Below are positions 1 through 8,031 of a DNA stretch of 64,000 bases, one piece after another. The position numbers and the translations under genes are program-made. This DNA comes from an uncultured bacterium (GTDB lineage: Bacteria > Cyanobacteriota > Vampirovibrionia > Gastranaerophilales > Gastranaerophilaceae): positions 1-64,000 of the forward strand of contig CACWTN010000008.1 of NCBI GenBank assembly GCA_902763805.1. The letters run 5' to 3'. Each line of letters begins with the position of its first letter. The stretch's first letter is position 1. Under the pieces are notes generated by a model that saw nothing but the letters and a program-made list of their open reading frames with translations, searched no databases and was not told where the DNA came from.

Positions 1-1
1 T

Positions 2-238
2 CCTGAAAGACTACAACTAAAAGGAATGCTTGCGGAGGCAAAAAAAAGCTTCCGTACAAAAGATACGGAAGCTTCAGGGTTAGTAATATTAATCCGTTCC
101 CTGCTTAATCCTTATGAAAGCACGTCTAAATTAGATGTGGAAAAGGCTTTAATAAGTATGCAGAGATTAAAAGACATTCAGGATGAAATGAAATCACTTG
201 ATACAAAAATAAAGAATTTGGAGTCTGAGCTTGAATAA
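2..238 (+). CDS. Phage coiled-coil protein, 5' end cut by window
   Basis: The reading frame is open from base 2 through the ATG at 26, and that ATG has no properly spaced ribosome site, so the gene probably begins left of the window. The visible C-terminal 79 residues end in a heptad-like stretch (KDIQDEMKSLDTKIKNLESE), suggesting a short coiled coil. Its place directly before the small terminase gene matches gp26-type proteins of Mu-like phages. It overlaps the TTG start of the next gene by 8 bases, so the two are probably translated together. No function can be assigned from sequence. Confidence 0.6.
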   Translation, partial: PERLQLKGMLAEAKKSFRTKDTEASGLVILIRSLLNPYESTSKLDVEKALISMQRLKDIQDEMKSLDTKIKNLESELE

Positions 239-677
239 CAAAGAATATCTACTAAACGAAGCACAGAGGTTATACATTTATGACCTTTATTCAATAGAAG
301 AAATTGCCGATAAACTTGATTTATCAACAAAAACTATTTGCCGATGGAAAGAAAAGCACGATTGGGAAAATAAAAAACAAAAATTTCTTAAATCTAAGCA
401 GTCATTTCACGAAGAGCTTTTTGAGTTTGCACGAAAGCTAATGAAAGACATCATGAGTGATATTGATGCAGGAGAAAAAGTTGATTCAGGAAGAATGTTT
501 GCCTTTTGTAAAATTTTGCCGATGTTCGTAAAAGTCAAAGACTATGAAGATATTGTTGCAAAGCGAGATAAAAAGGAAGCACCAAGTGGTTTAACGGCTG
601 ACATAATAGCAAAAATTGAAGAAGATATTTTGGGCATACCCCGAAAAATAGAAATTAAAGATGAAACCGACAACTAA
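231..677 (+). CDS. Small terminase-like protein (DUF1804 / Mu gp27 type)
   Basis: This 148-residue protein has an N-terminal helix-turn-helix at about residues 20-45 (YSIEEIADKLDLSTKTICRW), the DNA-recognition part expected of a small terminase subunit that selects phage DNA for packaging. It starts at TTG 231, with GGAG eight bases upstream and the preceding gene's stop codon overlapping the start. The large terminase begins 17 bases before its stop. Family assignment to DUF1804/Mu gp27 rests on the HTH, the size and the position next to the large terminase; the C-terminal half is too divergent to place by eye. Confidence 0.75.
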   Translation: MNNKEYLLNEAQRLYIYDLYSIEEIADKLDLSTKTICRWKEKHDWENKKQKFLKSKQSFHEELFEFARKLMKDIMSDIDAGEKVDSGRMFAFCKILPMFVKVKDYEDIVAKRDKKEAPSGLTADIIAKIEEDILGIPRKIEIKDETDN

Positions 678-2013
678 GAATTCGTTTTTTTTACCCTACC
701 AAATACGGTGGTTAGAAGATAATTCAAAAGTAAAGATATGGGAAAAGTCCCGAAGAATCGGAGCAACTTATGTCCAATCTTACGAAGATGTCAGGGACTG
801 CGTATATAAACGTGTCCCTGCTGTTTGGTTCTCATCCGCAGATGAATCAGCTGCGAGAGAATATATTGATTATTGCGAACAATGGGCGAAGCTTTTTGAT
901 ATAGCAACAAAATCTTATGGCGAAGTGATTATTGATGTTGAAAAAGACATCAAAGCCTACGTTATAGAATTTAAAAACGGATGCAAAATAAACGCACTAT
1001 CATCAAATCCTAAAGGTTTCCGTTCTAAAGGCGGAAAAGTCGTACTTGATGAGTTTGCATTTCATAAATCAGCGATGGAGCTTTGGAAAGCAGCACGACC
1101 ATGTATTACGTGGGGATATCCGTTAAGGATCCTTTCAACTCACAACGGACAAAACTGTCTTTATTACAAATTCCTCGACCAAGTTATGAAACACAAATTA
1201 AATTGGAGTCATCATAAAGTGCCGATACAACTTGCAGTTGAAGAGGGACTCGTTGATAAAATCTACGGCAGAGAAACCACGCCGGAGGAAAGACAGGAAT
1301 GGTTGGATGAAGTCTGCCGAGACTGTTTTGATGATTACACGTGGTTTCAGGAGTATTGCTGTATTGCTATTGACGAAGCCTGTGCATTTTTACCTTACGA
1401 TTTAATCGCAACTTGTGAAAAAACAGATATATTAAAACCGCTAGAGGATATTCAGGGCGATTTATATGTCGGAATTGATATCGGCAGACGAAAAGACTTA
1501 ACAGTTATATGGTGCGTGGAACGATTTGAAAACATGAAATACACACGAATGGTTAAGGTATTGGAAAAAACTCCGTTCCACATTCAATACGAAATAATAT
1601 CCGCAATATTAAAACATCCAAAACTCAGACGATGCTGTATTGACTCAACCGGCTTGGGTATGCAGTTAGCAGAACAAGCTGTCAGAGATTTCGGGCAATA
1701 CAGAGTTGAGGCAGTTATGTTTACCAACAAATCAAAAGAGGAAATGGCATACAACCTCAGAACAAATTTTGAAGATAAATCTGTCTTTATACCGGCGGAA
1801 CACGATATAAGAGAAGATTTACACTCAATTCGTAAAGTAACAACTAAGGCAGGGAATATACGCTTTGATGCCGAGACATCAGAAGTAAACGGACACGCTG
1901 ACCGCTTTTGGGCATTAGCTTTGGCACTTATATCCTGTTCCACTCCATATTCCCCTGTCGATATTTCAACAAGAAAAAAATACGAAACCTTAAAAATGAC
2001 AGAAGCCTTTTAA
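661..2013 (+). CDS. Large terminase subunit (Mu gp28-like)
   Basis: This 450-residue ATPase-nuclease packages phage DNA into the prohead. A Walker A-like segment lies at residues 28-36 (EKSRRIGAT), followed by a Walker B stretch ending in the acidic pair at 130-131 (VVLDEFAF). An RNase H-like nuclease start follows near residue 273 (GIDIGRRKDLTVIW). Length and motif order fit Mu-like gp28 terminases. The start overlaps the small terminase gene, with no strong ribosome site of its own. The 135 bases after the stop hold no gene. In Mu, portal and head genes follow here; in this phage the tail chaperone comes next. Confidence 0.92.
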   Translation: MKPTTKNSFFLPYQIRWLEDNSKVKIWEKSRRIGATYVQSYEDVRDCVYKRVPAVWFSSADESAAREYIDYCEQWAKLFDIATKSYGEVIIDVEKDIKAYVIEFKNGCKINALSSNPKGFRSKGGKVVLDEFAFHKSAMELWKAARPCITWGYPLRILSTHNGQNCLYYKFLDQVMKHKLNWSHHKVPIQLAVEEGLVDKIYGRETTPEERQEWLDEVCRDCFDDYTWFQEYCCIAIDEACAFLPYDLIATCEKTDILKPLEDIQGDLYVGIDIGRRKDLTVIWCVERFENMKYTRMVKVLEKTPFHIQYEIISAILKHPKLRRCCIDSTGLGMQLAEQAVRDFGQYRVEAVMFTNKSKEEMAYNLRTNFEDKSVFIPAEHDIREDLHSIRKVTTKAGNIRFDAETSEVNGHADRFWALALALISCSTPYSPVDISTRKKYETLKMTEAF

Positions 2014-2148
2014 AGGCTCTTAAAAATATCAGGTGCATAAATTTATACCCGACCGCACCTAAAAATTCAATACAGAGAAATTTAAACACTTTTTAAACGC
2101 TATTAAACGCACACTTTACTACCCCATTTTTTACAAGGAGGAAAATTT

Positions 2149-2457
2149 ATGTCAAAATCATTCACTTTATCAAACGGAAAAATTGCAAATGTGAGAAACG
2201 GAATCGGATACGATTTACTGCAAGCACAACAAAAAGCAAAGACTTCAGAAGAGATTCCTTATGCTCTTATTGCGGAACTAACTGAAATTGACGGACAAAA
2301 GTTAGTTTATGAAGACATCTTGGAATTGCCTCTTGAAGATGTCATTACTCTTCAAACTGCAATATCGGGAAAGTTACAAACCGAGAAAGTGCAGACAGTA
2401 AAACCAAAGGAGTACATCAAAACAGATGCTCCTGCATCCCCGACAGTCAGTCAATAA
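2149..2457 (+). CDS. Tail assembly chaperone (gpG/gpE-like short form)
   Basis: This 102-residue protein lies between the terminase and the tape measure gene and has an AGGAGG ribosome site eight bases before its ATG. The N-terminal part (FTLSNGKIANVRNGIGYDLL) and position fit phage tail assembly chaperones, which bind the tape measure protein during tail building. In many long-tailed phages this gene is read in two forms by a programmed -1 frameshift. The slippery heptamer G GGA AAG at 2367-2373 sits in the correct register, and an open -1 frame continues past this stop to 2597, so this entry is the unshifted product. Confidence 0.8.
   Translation: MSKSFTLSNGKIANVRNGIGYDLLQAQQKAKTSEEIPYALIAELTEIDGQKLVYEDILELPLEDVITLQTAISGKLQTEKVQTVKPKEYIKTDAPASPTVSQ
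2367..2373 (+). promoter_or_regulatory. Programmed -1 frameshift slippery site GGGAAAG
   Basis: Read in the chaperone frame the sequence is TCG GGA AAG, which fits X XXY YYZ with X=G, Y=A and Z=G. GGGAAAG is the heptamer known from the lambda G-T tail chaperone frameshift. The -1 frame is open from before this point to the TAA at 2595-2597. Confidence 0.75.
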
Positions 2458-2597
2458 TTCATCTGTGCAAGGTAACGGGATGGCAATATACGGAAATATG
2501 TAATATGCCAATCCCAACCCTAGCATACTGGTGCAGACAAACAATAAAATACACAAATCAATCAATGATTCAGGAATCTATTAATGAAACTTTTTAA
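2373..2597 (+). CDS. -1 frame extension of the tail chaperone (GT/E' part)
   Basis: This frame has no evident start of its own and would be reached by slippage at 2367-2373, adding 74 residues to the first part of the chaperone. The segment VTGWQYTEICNMPIPTLAYW resembles the second domain of tail chaperone fusions, in which a short helical segment with GW, MP and a terminal aromatic pair is common. In this family the T-like part usually contacts tail tube protein. The frame relation is exact (-1). The extension ends inside the next open region, 251 bases before the tape measure gene. Confidence 0.7.
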   Translation, partial: VTNRESADSKTKGVHQNRCSCIPDSQSIIHLCKVTGWQYTEICNMPIPTLAYWCRQTIKYTNQSMIQESINETF

Positions 2598-2765
2598 CCA
2601 TTTAATTGCAGGAATAAAAATACTATCAGGATTAATTGTTGGATACACAACATCGACTTTGATATTGATTTGTGGACTTAATATTGATTGTTGATTGTAA
2701 ATAACCTTTTGGTTAGCTGTTTTGTAATTTTGAGTCTGGTCATTCTGAATTTTAGTTACCCTCAT
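2562..2765 (-). CDS. Small minus-strand protein, unknown
   Basis: This is a 67-residue frame opposite to the late operon. It deserves a mention because AAGGAG lies six bases before its ATG and a TATATT-like -10 lies upstream, and because it fills the only sizeable plus-strand gap between chaperone and tape measure. It overlaps the last 36 bases of the frameshift extension. The sequence is rich in N, Q and I and has no recognised domain. It could be an independently expressed phage accessory gene or a chance frame. Confidence 0.35.
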   Translation of the reverse strand: MRVTKIQNDQTQNYKTANQKVIYNQQSILSPQINIKVDVVYPTINPDSIFIPAIKWLKSFINRFLNH

Positions 2766-2848
2766 GTGATCTCCTTTTTAATTTAATATAAAAATTTCGG
2801 TCACATTAAAATTTAATAATTGTTTTTTATTTACTGCGGATAAAAACT

Positions 2849-5392
2849 ATGCTTGAAAACATGATGAAAATTTCACTTACTCTCGTAGCCTTTGACAAAA
2901 TGTCAAGGGTAATTAAAGATGCAGTAAATAAATCTGAACAACAATTTGATGAATTACAAAAGAAAATCAGAGCAACTTCTGAATCAATAGATAAACTCGG
3001 GCAAAATATGGCAAAAGTCGGTGCCGGACTCACAGCAGCCGGCATGGGCTTTGCTTATAAACTCGGCATTACGGAAGCCATTCCCGAAGCACTTGCTATG
3101 GAACACCGACTTCGTGAATTAGGGAACGTGGGACAATTATCCGCAAAACAACTGGAAGAGATGGATAAAAGGCTTGGCGATATTTCCCGATATACAAACC
3201 AATTCAGAAGTGAAATATCTGAAGGTTTGAATGTTCTTGTTGCATCAGGTATTGCTCCCGAGGCCGCACTCGATTATATGAATGTAATCGGTAGAACTGC
3301 AACGGCAGCACAAGCAGAAATAGTTGATATTTCAAAGACGGCTTTTGCAGTTACGGATAACCTGAAAGTAAACGTTGCTGATTTGGGTAAAACTATGGAC
3401 ATCTTGGCACAAGCCGGTAAAGAGGGCAGATTTGAATTAAAAGATATGTCTGCTGCGTTCCCGTCTTTGACTGCCGGTGCTGCGATGTTAGGAATGAAAG
3501 GAATTCCTGCTGTCACTCAATTAGGTGCTGCTTTGCAAGTTGCAATGAAAGGTGCAGGTTCAGCTCCCGAAGCTGCCACAAACTTTGAAAGTTTCTTACA
3601 AAGTATTACATCTCCAATGGCAGTCAGAAGATTTGAAGAATTATATGGTGTAAATCTTCCGAAATTCTTAAATAGAGTTATTGCGGAGAATAAGGATCCT
3701 ATTGAGGAAATGGTCGTTTTAATCAATCAACTTACTCATGGTGATGTATTCGCTGTGTCAGAAATCTTCAGGAATAAAACAGACTTAAATTTCCTTAAAC
3801 CAATGATGCAAAACCTCGATGAATATCGGAGGATTAAAGATGCTGCCTTGAATGCAAACGGAGTAATGGATGAAGACTTTAACCATATGCTTGAAACAAC
3901 AAACGAGCAATTTAAACTCTTAAAAATCAACATGAAAGAGTTAGTCTTCCCATATATGCACGAACCTATTCAAAAATTGAATGAATGGTTAACCAAAATA
4001 AATCAGAATCCGGCATTACAAAAAGGTTTATTCTTCGGTGTAATCGGAACAATAGGACTCGGACTTTTACTGACTGGTGTCGGTACGGCAATAATGATTA
4101 TAGGAAAGTTTGTCGGTGCATACGGACAGGCTCTTGCAGGAATAAGAACCATTGCACCTAAAATAAAATTTTTGCTTGGTGATTTATTCCAATTTTTAAA
4201 CCTCCGTTCATTAAATATACGATTCTTAAACGGACAGGGCGGTTATTTAGGAGCATTCCTTTCAGATATAACACGACTCGATAAAGAAATGCGGAAAGCA
4301 ATTAAATCCGGCTTTTCTGATTTTGTAACTAATTTCAAAAATCTGCCGAAAACAATATCGCAGTCAGTTATAGCATTTAAGGATTGGACTGTTGCAGTTG
4401 TCAAAGGAATCCCTGCTGCGACAGTAAGAGGTTTAACGGCAATTAAAAACGGATTTTTAGGACTTCCCGGTATGATTAAAAATGCTCTTGTTGCATTCAG
4501 GACATTTTCTTTAACCCTCCTGACTTCTCCTGTTGGTTGGATAGCAGTTGCAATCGGAGCTGCTGCATTACTGATTTATAAATATTGGAAACCAATCACA
4601 GCATTTTTTAAAGGTGTATGGCAAGGACTTCGTGAGGGACTTCAACCGCTTATGCCGTTATTCAAAAGAATTGCTGATGCAATTTCCCCGATTCTTACCC
4701 CTATAAAAGCACTTATTGATTGGATTAAAAAGATTTTAAAACCAGTCGAGGACACAGGCGGTGCTGCCGAGAAGATGGGTGTCAGATTCGGTAAAGCCAT
4801 TGCCGATATTATTCTGAAGCTTACGGAATTAATTGCTAAAGTTTTTGAGTTTGGTAAAAAAATAGGCGATATGCTCGCTGACGGAATCTTATCAAAACGT
4901 GGAAGAACGCAGAACGCAATTGAACAACACGCACAAATTGTCAGAAACCATCTACCGCACTCTCCTGCAAAAGAGGGACCTCTTAAAGATTTGCATAAAG
5001 TAAAAATTATCGAAACTGTTGCATCAACAATGAAACCTCAACCACTTGTAGATGCAATGAATAAATCTTTAGAAGTAATTGCAAATCCGAATTTTAAGGC
5101 AACACCAAGATTTAATATTAATCCGATTCCGCAATTAAGAGTTATTCCGGCAACACAAAATATAATGACCACATCTTCCGTAAAACCAAAACAGACAAAA
5201 GAAACGGCAGAAAACAGGCAACCGAATAAATCTAATTCAACCAAATCAACAGTTATTAATTATAACCCCACAATATACCTCACAGGCAAAGAATCAAAAG
5301 AAGAATTTGCACAACTTCTGAAACAACACAAAAACGAGATTTTACGTTTAGTCCGAAATGAAGAAGAACGCAAGGAAAGAGTTAAATACTAA
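2849..5392 (+). CDS. Tail tape measure protein
   Basis: This is the largest phage gene here, 847 residues. It sets tail length and occupies the tail lumen. Residues 1-60 form a helical coiled-coil region. A TP901/Mu-type tape measure core follows at about 70-370 (EGLNVLVASGIAPEAALDYM and the conserved AFPSLTAGAAMLG region). Two hydrophobic segments, near 392-420 (GVIGTIGLGLLLTGVGTAIM) and 565-585 (VGWIAVAIGAAALLIYKYW), are usual in this family and may help DNA entry. The C-terminal 150 residues are polar and low in complexity. Its stop overlaps the gpU start (TAATG), showing translational coupling. Confidence 0.92.
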   Translation: MLENMMKISLTLVAFDKMSRVIKDAVNKSEQQFDELQKKIRATSESIDKLGQNMAKVGAGLTAAGMGFAYKLGITEAIPEALAMEHRLRELGNVGQLSAKQLEEMDKRLGDISRYTNQFRSEISEGLNVLVASGIAPEAALDYMNVIGRTATAAQAEIVDISKTAFAVTDNLKVNVADLGKTMDILAQAGKEGRFELKDMSAAFPSLTAGAAMLGMKGIPAVTQLGAALQVAMKGAGSAPEAATNFESFLQSITSPMAVRRFEELYGVNLPKFLNRVIAENKDPIEEMVVLINQLTHGDVFAVSEIFRNKTDLNFLKPMMQNLDEYRRIKDAALNANGVMDEDFNHMLETTNEQFKLLKINMKELVFPYMHEPIQKLNEWLTKINQNPALQKGLFFGVIGTIGLGLLLTGVGTAIMIIGKFVGAYGQALAGIRTIAPKIKFLLGDLFQFLNLRSLNIRFLNGQGGYLGAFLSDITRLDKEMRKAIKSGFSDFVTNFKNLPKTISQSVIAFKDWTVAVVKGIPAATVRGLTAIKNGFLGLPGMIKNALVAFRTFSLTLLTSPVGWIAVAIGAAALLIYKYWKPITAFFKGVWQGLREGLQPLMPLFKRIADAISPILTPIKALIDWIKKILKPVEDTGGAAEKMGVRFGKAIADIILKLTELIAKVFEFGKKIGDMLADGILSKRGRTQNAIEQHAQIVRNHLPHSPAKEGPLKDLHKVKIIETVASTMKPQPLVDAMNKSLEVIANPNFKATPRFNINPIPQLRVIPATQNIMTTSSVKPKQTKETAENRQPNKSNSTKSTVINYNPTIYLTGKESKEEFAQLLKQHKNEILRLVRNEEERKERVKY

Positions 5393-5814
5393 TGTTTGCA
5401 CAGTTAGGAGACATAAAATTTGAACTTATAACTTACTTTAACGGACTTAACGAAACTACCTCATACAACTTTGTCCAACACGACCGCATCGAAAATAAAC
5501 CTCTTTTGCAGTTCTTGGGCAAGAATCTTCAGGAAGAAGAAATCAGTTTGAATTTTCACAAAACGTTCTGTGTACCTGAAGATGAAATTAAAAAATTAAA
5601 GACGGCTGCGGATAAAGCATCCCCATTAAAATTCATCAAAGGAAATGGCGAATATGTCGGCATCTTCGTTGTTGAAGAAATAAAACAAACCACAGAACAG
5701 GCAAGTCCTGAAGGTGACTTAGTATCCGTTCAAATGGATGTCAGGCTGCGTGAGTATGCAGGACAAGTCAAAGAAGCAACAAACACTCAAAAAGGATTTA
5801 AGAAAAAAGCATAA
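5392..5814 (+). CDS. Tail terminator/tube-associated protein, P2 gpU family
   Basis: This 140-residue protein matches the P2 gpU type: an N-terminal MFAQLGDIKFEL followed by a central FLGKNLQEEEISLNFH and a VEEI strand before a charged C-terminus. In P2-like phages gpU caps the tail at the head-proximal end. It starts on the overlapping TAATG of the tape measure gene and ends on another TAATG with gpX, so three tail genes are coupled. The family call is by motif recognition and gene order (tape measure, U, X, D). Confidence 0.85.
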   Translation: MFAQLGDIKFELITYFNGLNETTSYNFVQHDRIENKPLLQFLGKNLQEEEISLNFHKTFCVPEDEIKKLKTAADKASPLKFIKGNGEYVGIFVVEEIKQTTEQASPEGDLVSVQMDVRLREYAGQVKEATNTQKGFKKKA

Positions 5815-6029
5815 TGACTGAATTTTACTCATACATTACAAAAGACAATGACCGATGGGATTTGATTTCAAACCAATTCTATAATACCCCGACACTTTAT
5901 GAAGAGATTATAAAAGCAAATCCCGATGTGAAAATTCTGCCTGTGCTTCCCTCCGGCATCAAATTAAAAATTCCGATTTTGGATGAATCAGAAACCATAA
6001 AGTTTGAACTTCCTCCTTGGAAAAAATAA
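5814..6029 (+). CDS. Tail protein X (LysM-like)
   Basis: This 71-residue protein resembles P2 gpX: a LysM-like fold with the pattern DRWDLISNQFYNTPTLYEEI then ANPDV and PSGIKLKIP. In P2-like tails it binds the gpD hub region. It is coupled to gpU by an overlapping stop and start. After it come 137 bases without a gene; that gap has an A-rich start and no clear hairpin, and its purpose is unclear. Confidence 0.88.
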   Translation: MTEFYSYITKDNDRWDLISNQFYNTPTLYEEIIKANPDVKILPVLPSGIKLKIPILDESETIKFELPPWKK

Positions 6030-6166
6030 GCAAAAAAAAAGCAATCGTTGAGGTCGAGTGCTAATACCTAAAATTTAAATGAAATTTATTGCATGCTCAT
6101 GCTACTCAAGTTTTCCATGACTTGCAACATGTTAAGACAAATATTTACAAACCCCGAAAGTGAAAA

Positions 6167-7135
6167 ATGTTAGTACCAATCTTTGAATTATTCTACGAAA
6201 AAAAGAACATAACAAAAGATGTGTCCCCGTATGTAACAAATATCGAATATACGGATTACGAACATGGACAGTCTGATGAACTTCAGATTACATTTGAAGA
6301 TTCAGAGAAACTTTGGCAGGGTTCTTGGCTTCCTACAAAGGGCGATTCGCTTCGTGCGTATATCGGTTATGAGGCAGAAAAACTTTTAAACTGCGGAACG
6401 TTTGAAATTGATGAGTTGGAATATTCTGCACCTCCTGATGAGATTATTGTAAAAGGACTTGCGACAGGAATTAAAAAACCGCTTCGTCAAAAGAATTCTG
6501 CCGGATATGAAAATAAAACTCTTAAACAAATTGCAAAGGAAATCGCTGACAGACAGGGATTAACTTTAGTTGGCAACATTGAAGATGTAAAAGTAGATAG
6601 AATCACACAAGATAAAGAACGTGATTTAACATTCCTTACTAAACTTGCCGAACAATACGGGTATATCTTCAAAGTCGCAGAGGGTAACTTGGTATTTTAT
6701 AATGTCCGGGAACTTAAAACTGCAAAATCCTCACAAATCTTTTATAAATCAGATTTAATAAGCATCAGCTTTAGAGAAAAAACCAGTCAAAAATATAAGG
6801 CGGTGCAAGTAAAATATTTTGATCCGAAGAAAAAGAAAACCTTAACGGCTTCTGCTAAAAACGAATCAGTTGTAAAAGGTGACACGCTAAAAATCACAAC
6901 AAGATGCACGAGTAAAAAACAAGCACTTGTTCAGGCTAAAGCTGCACTTGGTCGGTCTGACACAAAAATCGAGGGTTCGCTTGAATTTGTCGGTAATCCT
7001 TATTTAATTGCAGGATTAAATATTGAGATAAAAGGTGTCGGACATTTTTCAGGCAGATATCACATAACCGAAGCACGTCACGTTTTCGACAGGATTTCAG
7101 GATACAAAACTTATTGCGAGGTGGAATCGTGTTAA
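6167..7135 (+). CDS. Baseplate hub protein gpD (late control D family)
   Basis: This 322-residue protein corresponds to the P2 gpD/Mu gp44-type hub, the trimer from which tail tube and spike project. It shows the expected sequence of VEYTDYEHGQSDELQI-type strands near residue 30, KTLKQIAKEIADRQGL near 120, and the late conserved EITTRCTSKKQA-type region. The ribosome site is weak (GAAAGTGA). Its end overlaps the gpV start by seven bases, the usual D-V arrangement of P2-like phages. Confidence 0.88.
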   Translation: MLVPIFELFYEKKNITKDVSPYVTNIEYTDYEHGQSDELQITFEDSEKLWQGSWLPTKGDSLRAYIGYEAEKLLNCGTFEIDELEYSAPPDEIIVKGLATGIKKPLRQKNSAGYENKTLKQIAKEIADRQGLTLVGNIEDVKVDRITQDKERDLTFLTKLAEQYGYIFKVAEGNLVFYNVRELKTAKSSQIFYKSDLISISFREKTSQKYKAVQVKYFDPKKKKTLTASAKNESVVKGDTLKITTRCTSKKQALVQAKAALGRSDTKIEGSLEFVGNPYLIAGLNIEIKGVGHFSGRYHITEARHVFDRISGYKTYCEVESC

Positions 7136-7638
7136 GATTTGGAGTCGTTTCACAAATAGATGCAATAAACGTTTTGGCAAGAGTGAACTTTGGCGATGAT
7201 GATTCAACTTCGTTTTGGCTTCCTGTTCTTCAGACAAAAACACTCAAAGATAAATTTTATGTAATGCCGGATGTGGGCGAACAAGTTGCTTGTCTTATGG
7301 ATGAAAATTCAGAAGATGGTGTAATTCTCGGAGCAATTTATTCTGCGGAAGATAAACCGATTCTTCAATCCGAAAAAGAAATGGGAATCAACCTCGACTG
7401 CGAAGCATCTATTCACGCAAATAAAGAAGAGAAAACACTTACAGTTGTTTTTCAAAAAATGAAATTAATCGGTGACATTGAACACGATGGCAATTTGAAA
7501 AATACAAAAGGAATAAAATCCGATGCCGACATTACCGACAAAAAGTCCTCAATGCAAGATATGAGAAACACATATAACGGACACACTCATACCGGCAATA
7601 AAGGAAGTCCAACCTCATCCCCACATCAAAGTATGTAA
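7129..7638 (+). CDS. Baseplate assembly/spike protein gpV
   Basis: This protein of about 169 residues has an OB-fold-type start (LRFGVVSQIDAINVLARVNF) and the conserved VGEQVACLMDENSEDGVILG segment of phage gpV spikes, ending in a His- and Gly-rich tail (NGHTHTGNKG) typical of the metal-binding spike tip. I place the start at GTG 7129, which has GAGGTGG five bases upstream, rather than the TTG 15 bases earlier. It punctures the outer membrane in related phages. Confidence 0.87.
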   Translation: MLRFGVVSQIDAINVLARVNFGDDDSTSFWLPVLQTKTLKDKFYVMPDVGEQVACLMDENSEDGVILGAIYSAEDKPILQSEKEMGINLDCEASIHANKEEKTLTVVFQKMKLIGDIEHDGNLKNTKGIKSDADITDKKSSMQDMRNTYNGHTHTGNKGSPTSSPHQSM

Positions 7639-7671
7639 GGAAATAATAAAACGAAAGATATATTTACCCCA

Positions 7672-8031
7672 ATGACAAATTTAAATGAAATAACATACGT
7701 TGATTGGCAAGTAAAACTCAACACCATCGGTGATGTAGCAGAGGGTGTTGATGATATCAATCAATGCATCGCAATAATTCTTCTGACTCGTAAAGGTTCG
7801 GATCCGCAAAGACCGACCTTTGGTTCAGAACTATACAAATATGTTGATTACCCCGTCAACGAAGCAATTCCAAATATTATTCGTGAGACAACCGATGCCA
7901 TAAATCTTTGGGAAACACGAATTAAGGTTAATTCTGTATCCGCAGTAATTGACAGCACGAACATAACAATAAAAGTTGAATGGACTCTTAAGGATTCCAA
8001 TATATCAGCAACCGCAGAGGTAACATTATGA
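7672..8031 (+). CDS. Baseplate wedge protein gpW (gp25-like)
   Basis: This 119-residue protein belongs to the GPW/gp25 family, which joins baseplate wedge and tail sheath. The family core ITRKGSDPQRPTFGSEL is present as LLTRKGSDPQRPTFGSELY, followed by a conserved strand pair ending TLKDSNISATAEVTL. No clear ribosome site precedes the ATG, and 33 bases separate it from gpV. Its final ATGA overlaps the gpJ start, so J is coupled to it. Confidence 0.87.
   Translation: MTNLNEITYVDWQVKLNTIGDVAEGVDDINQCIAIILLTRKGSDPQRPTFGSELYKYVDYPVNEAIPNIIRETTDAINLWETRIKVNSVSAVIDSTNITIKVEWTLKDSNISATAEVTL

Noticed and set aside
1584-1943. 119-residue minus-strand frame in the terminase gene
   Set aside because: No ribosome site, opposite to a conserved gene with intact motifs.
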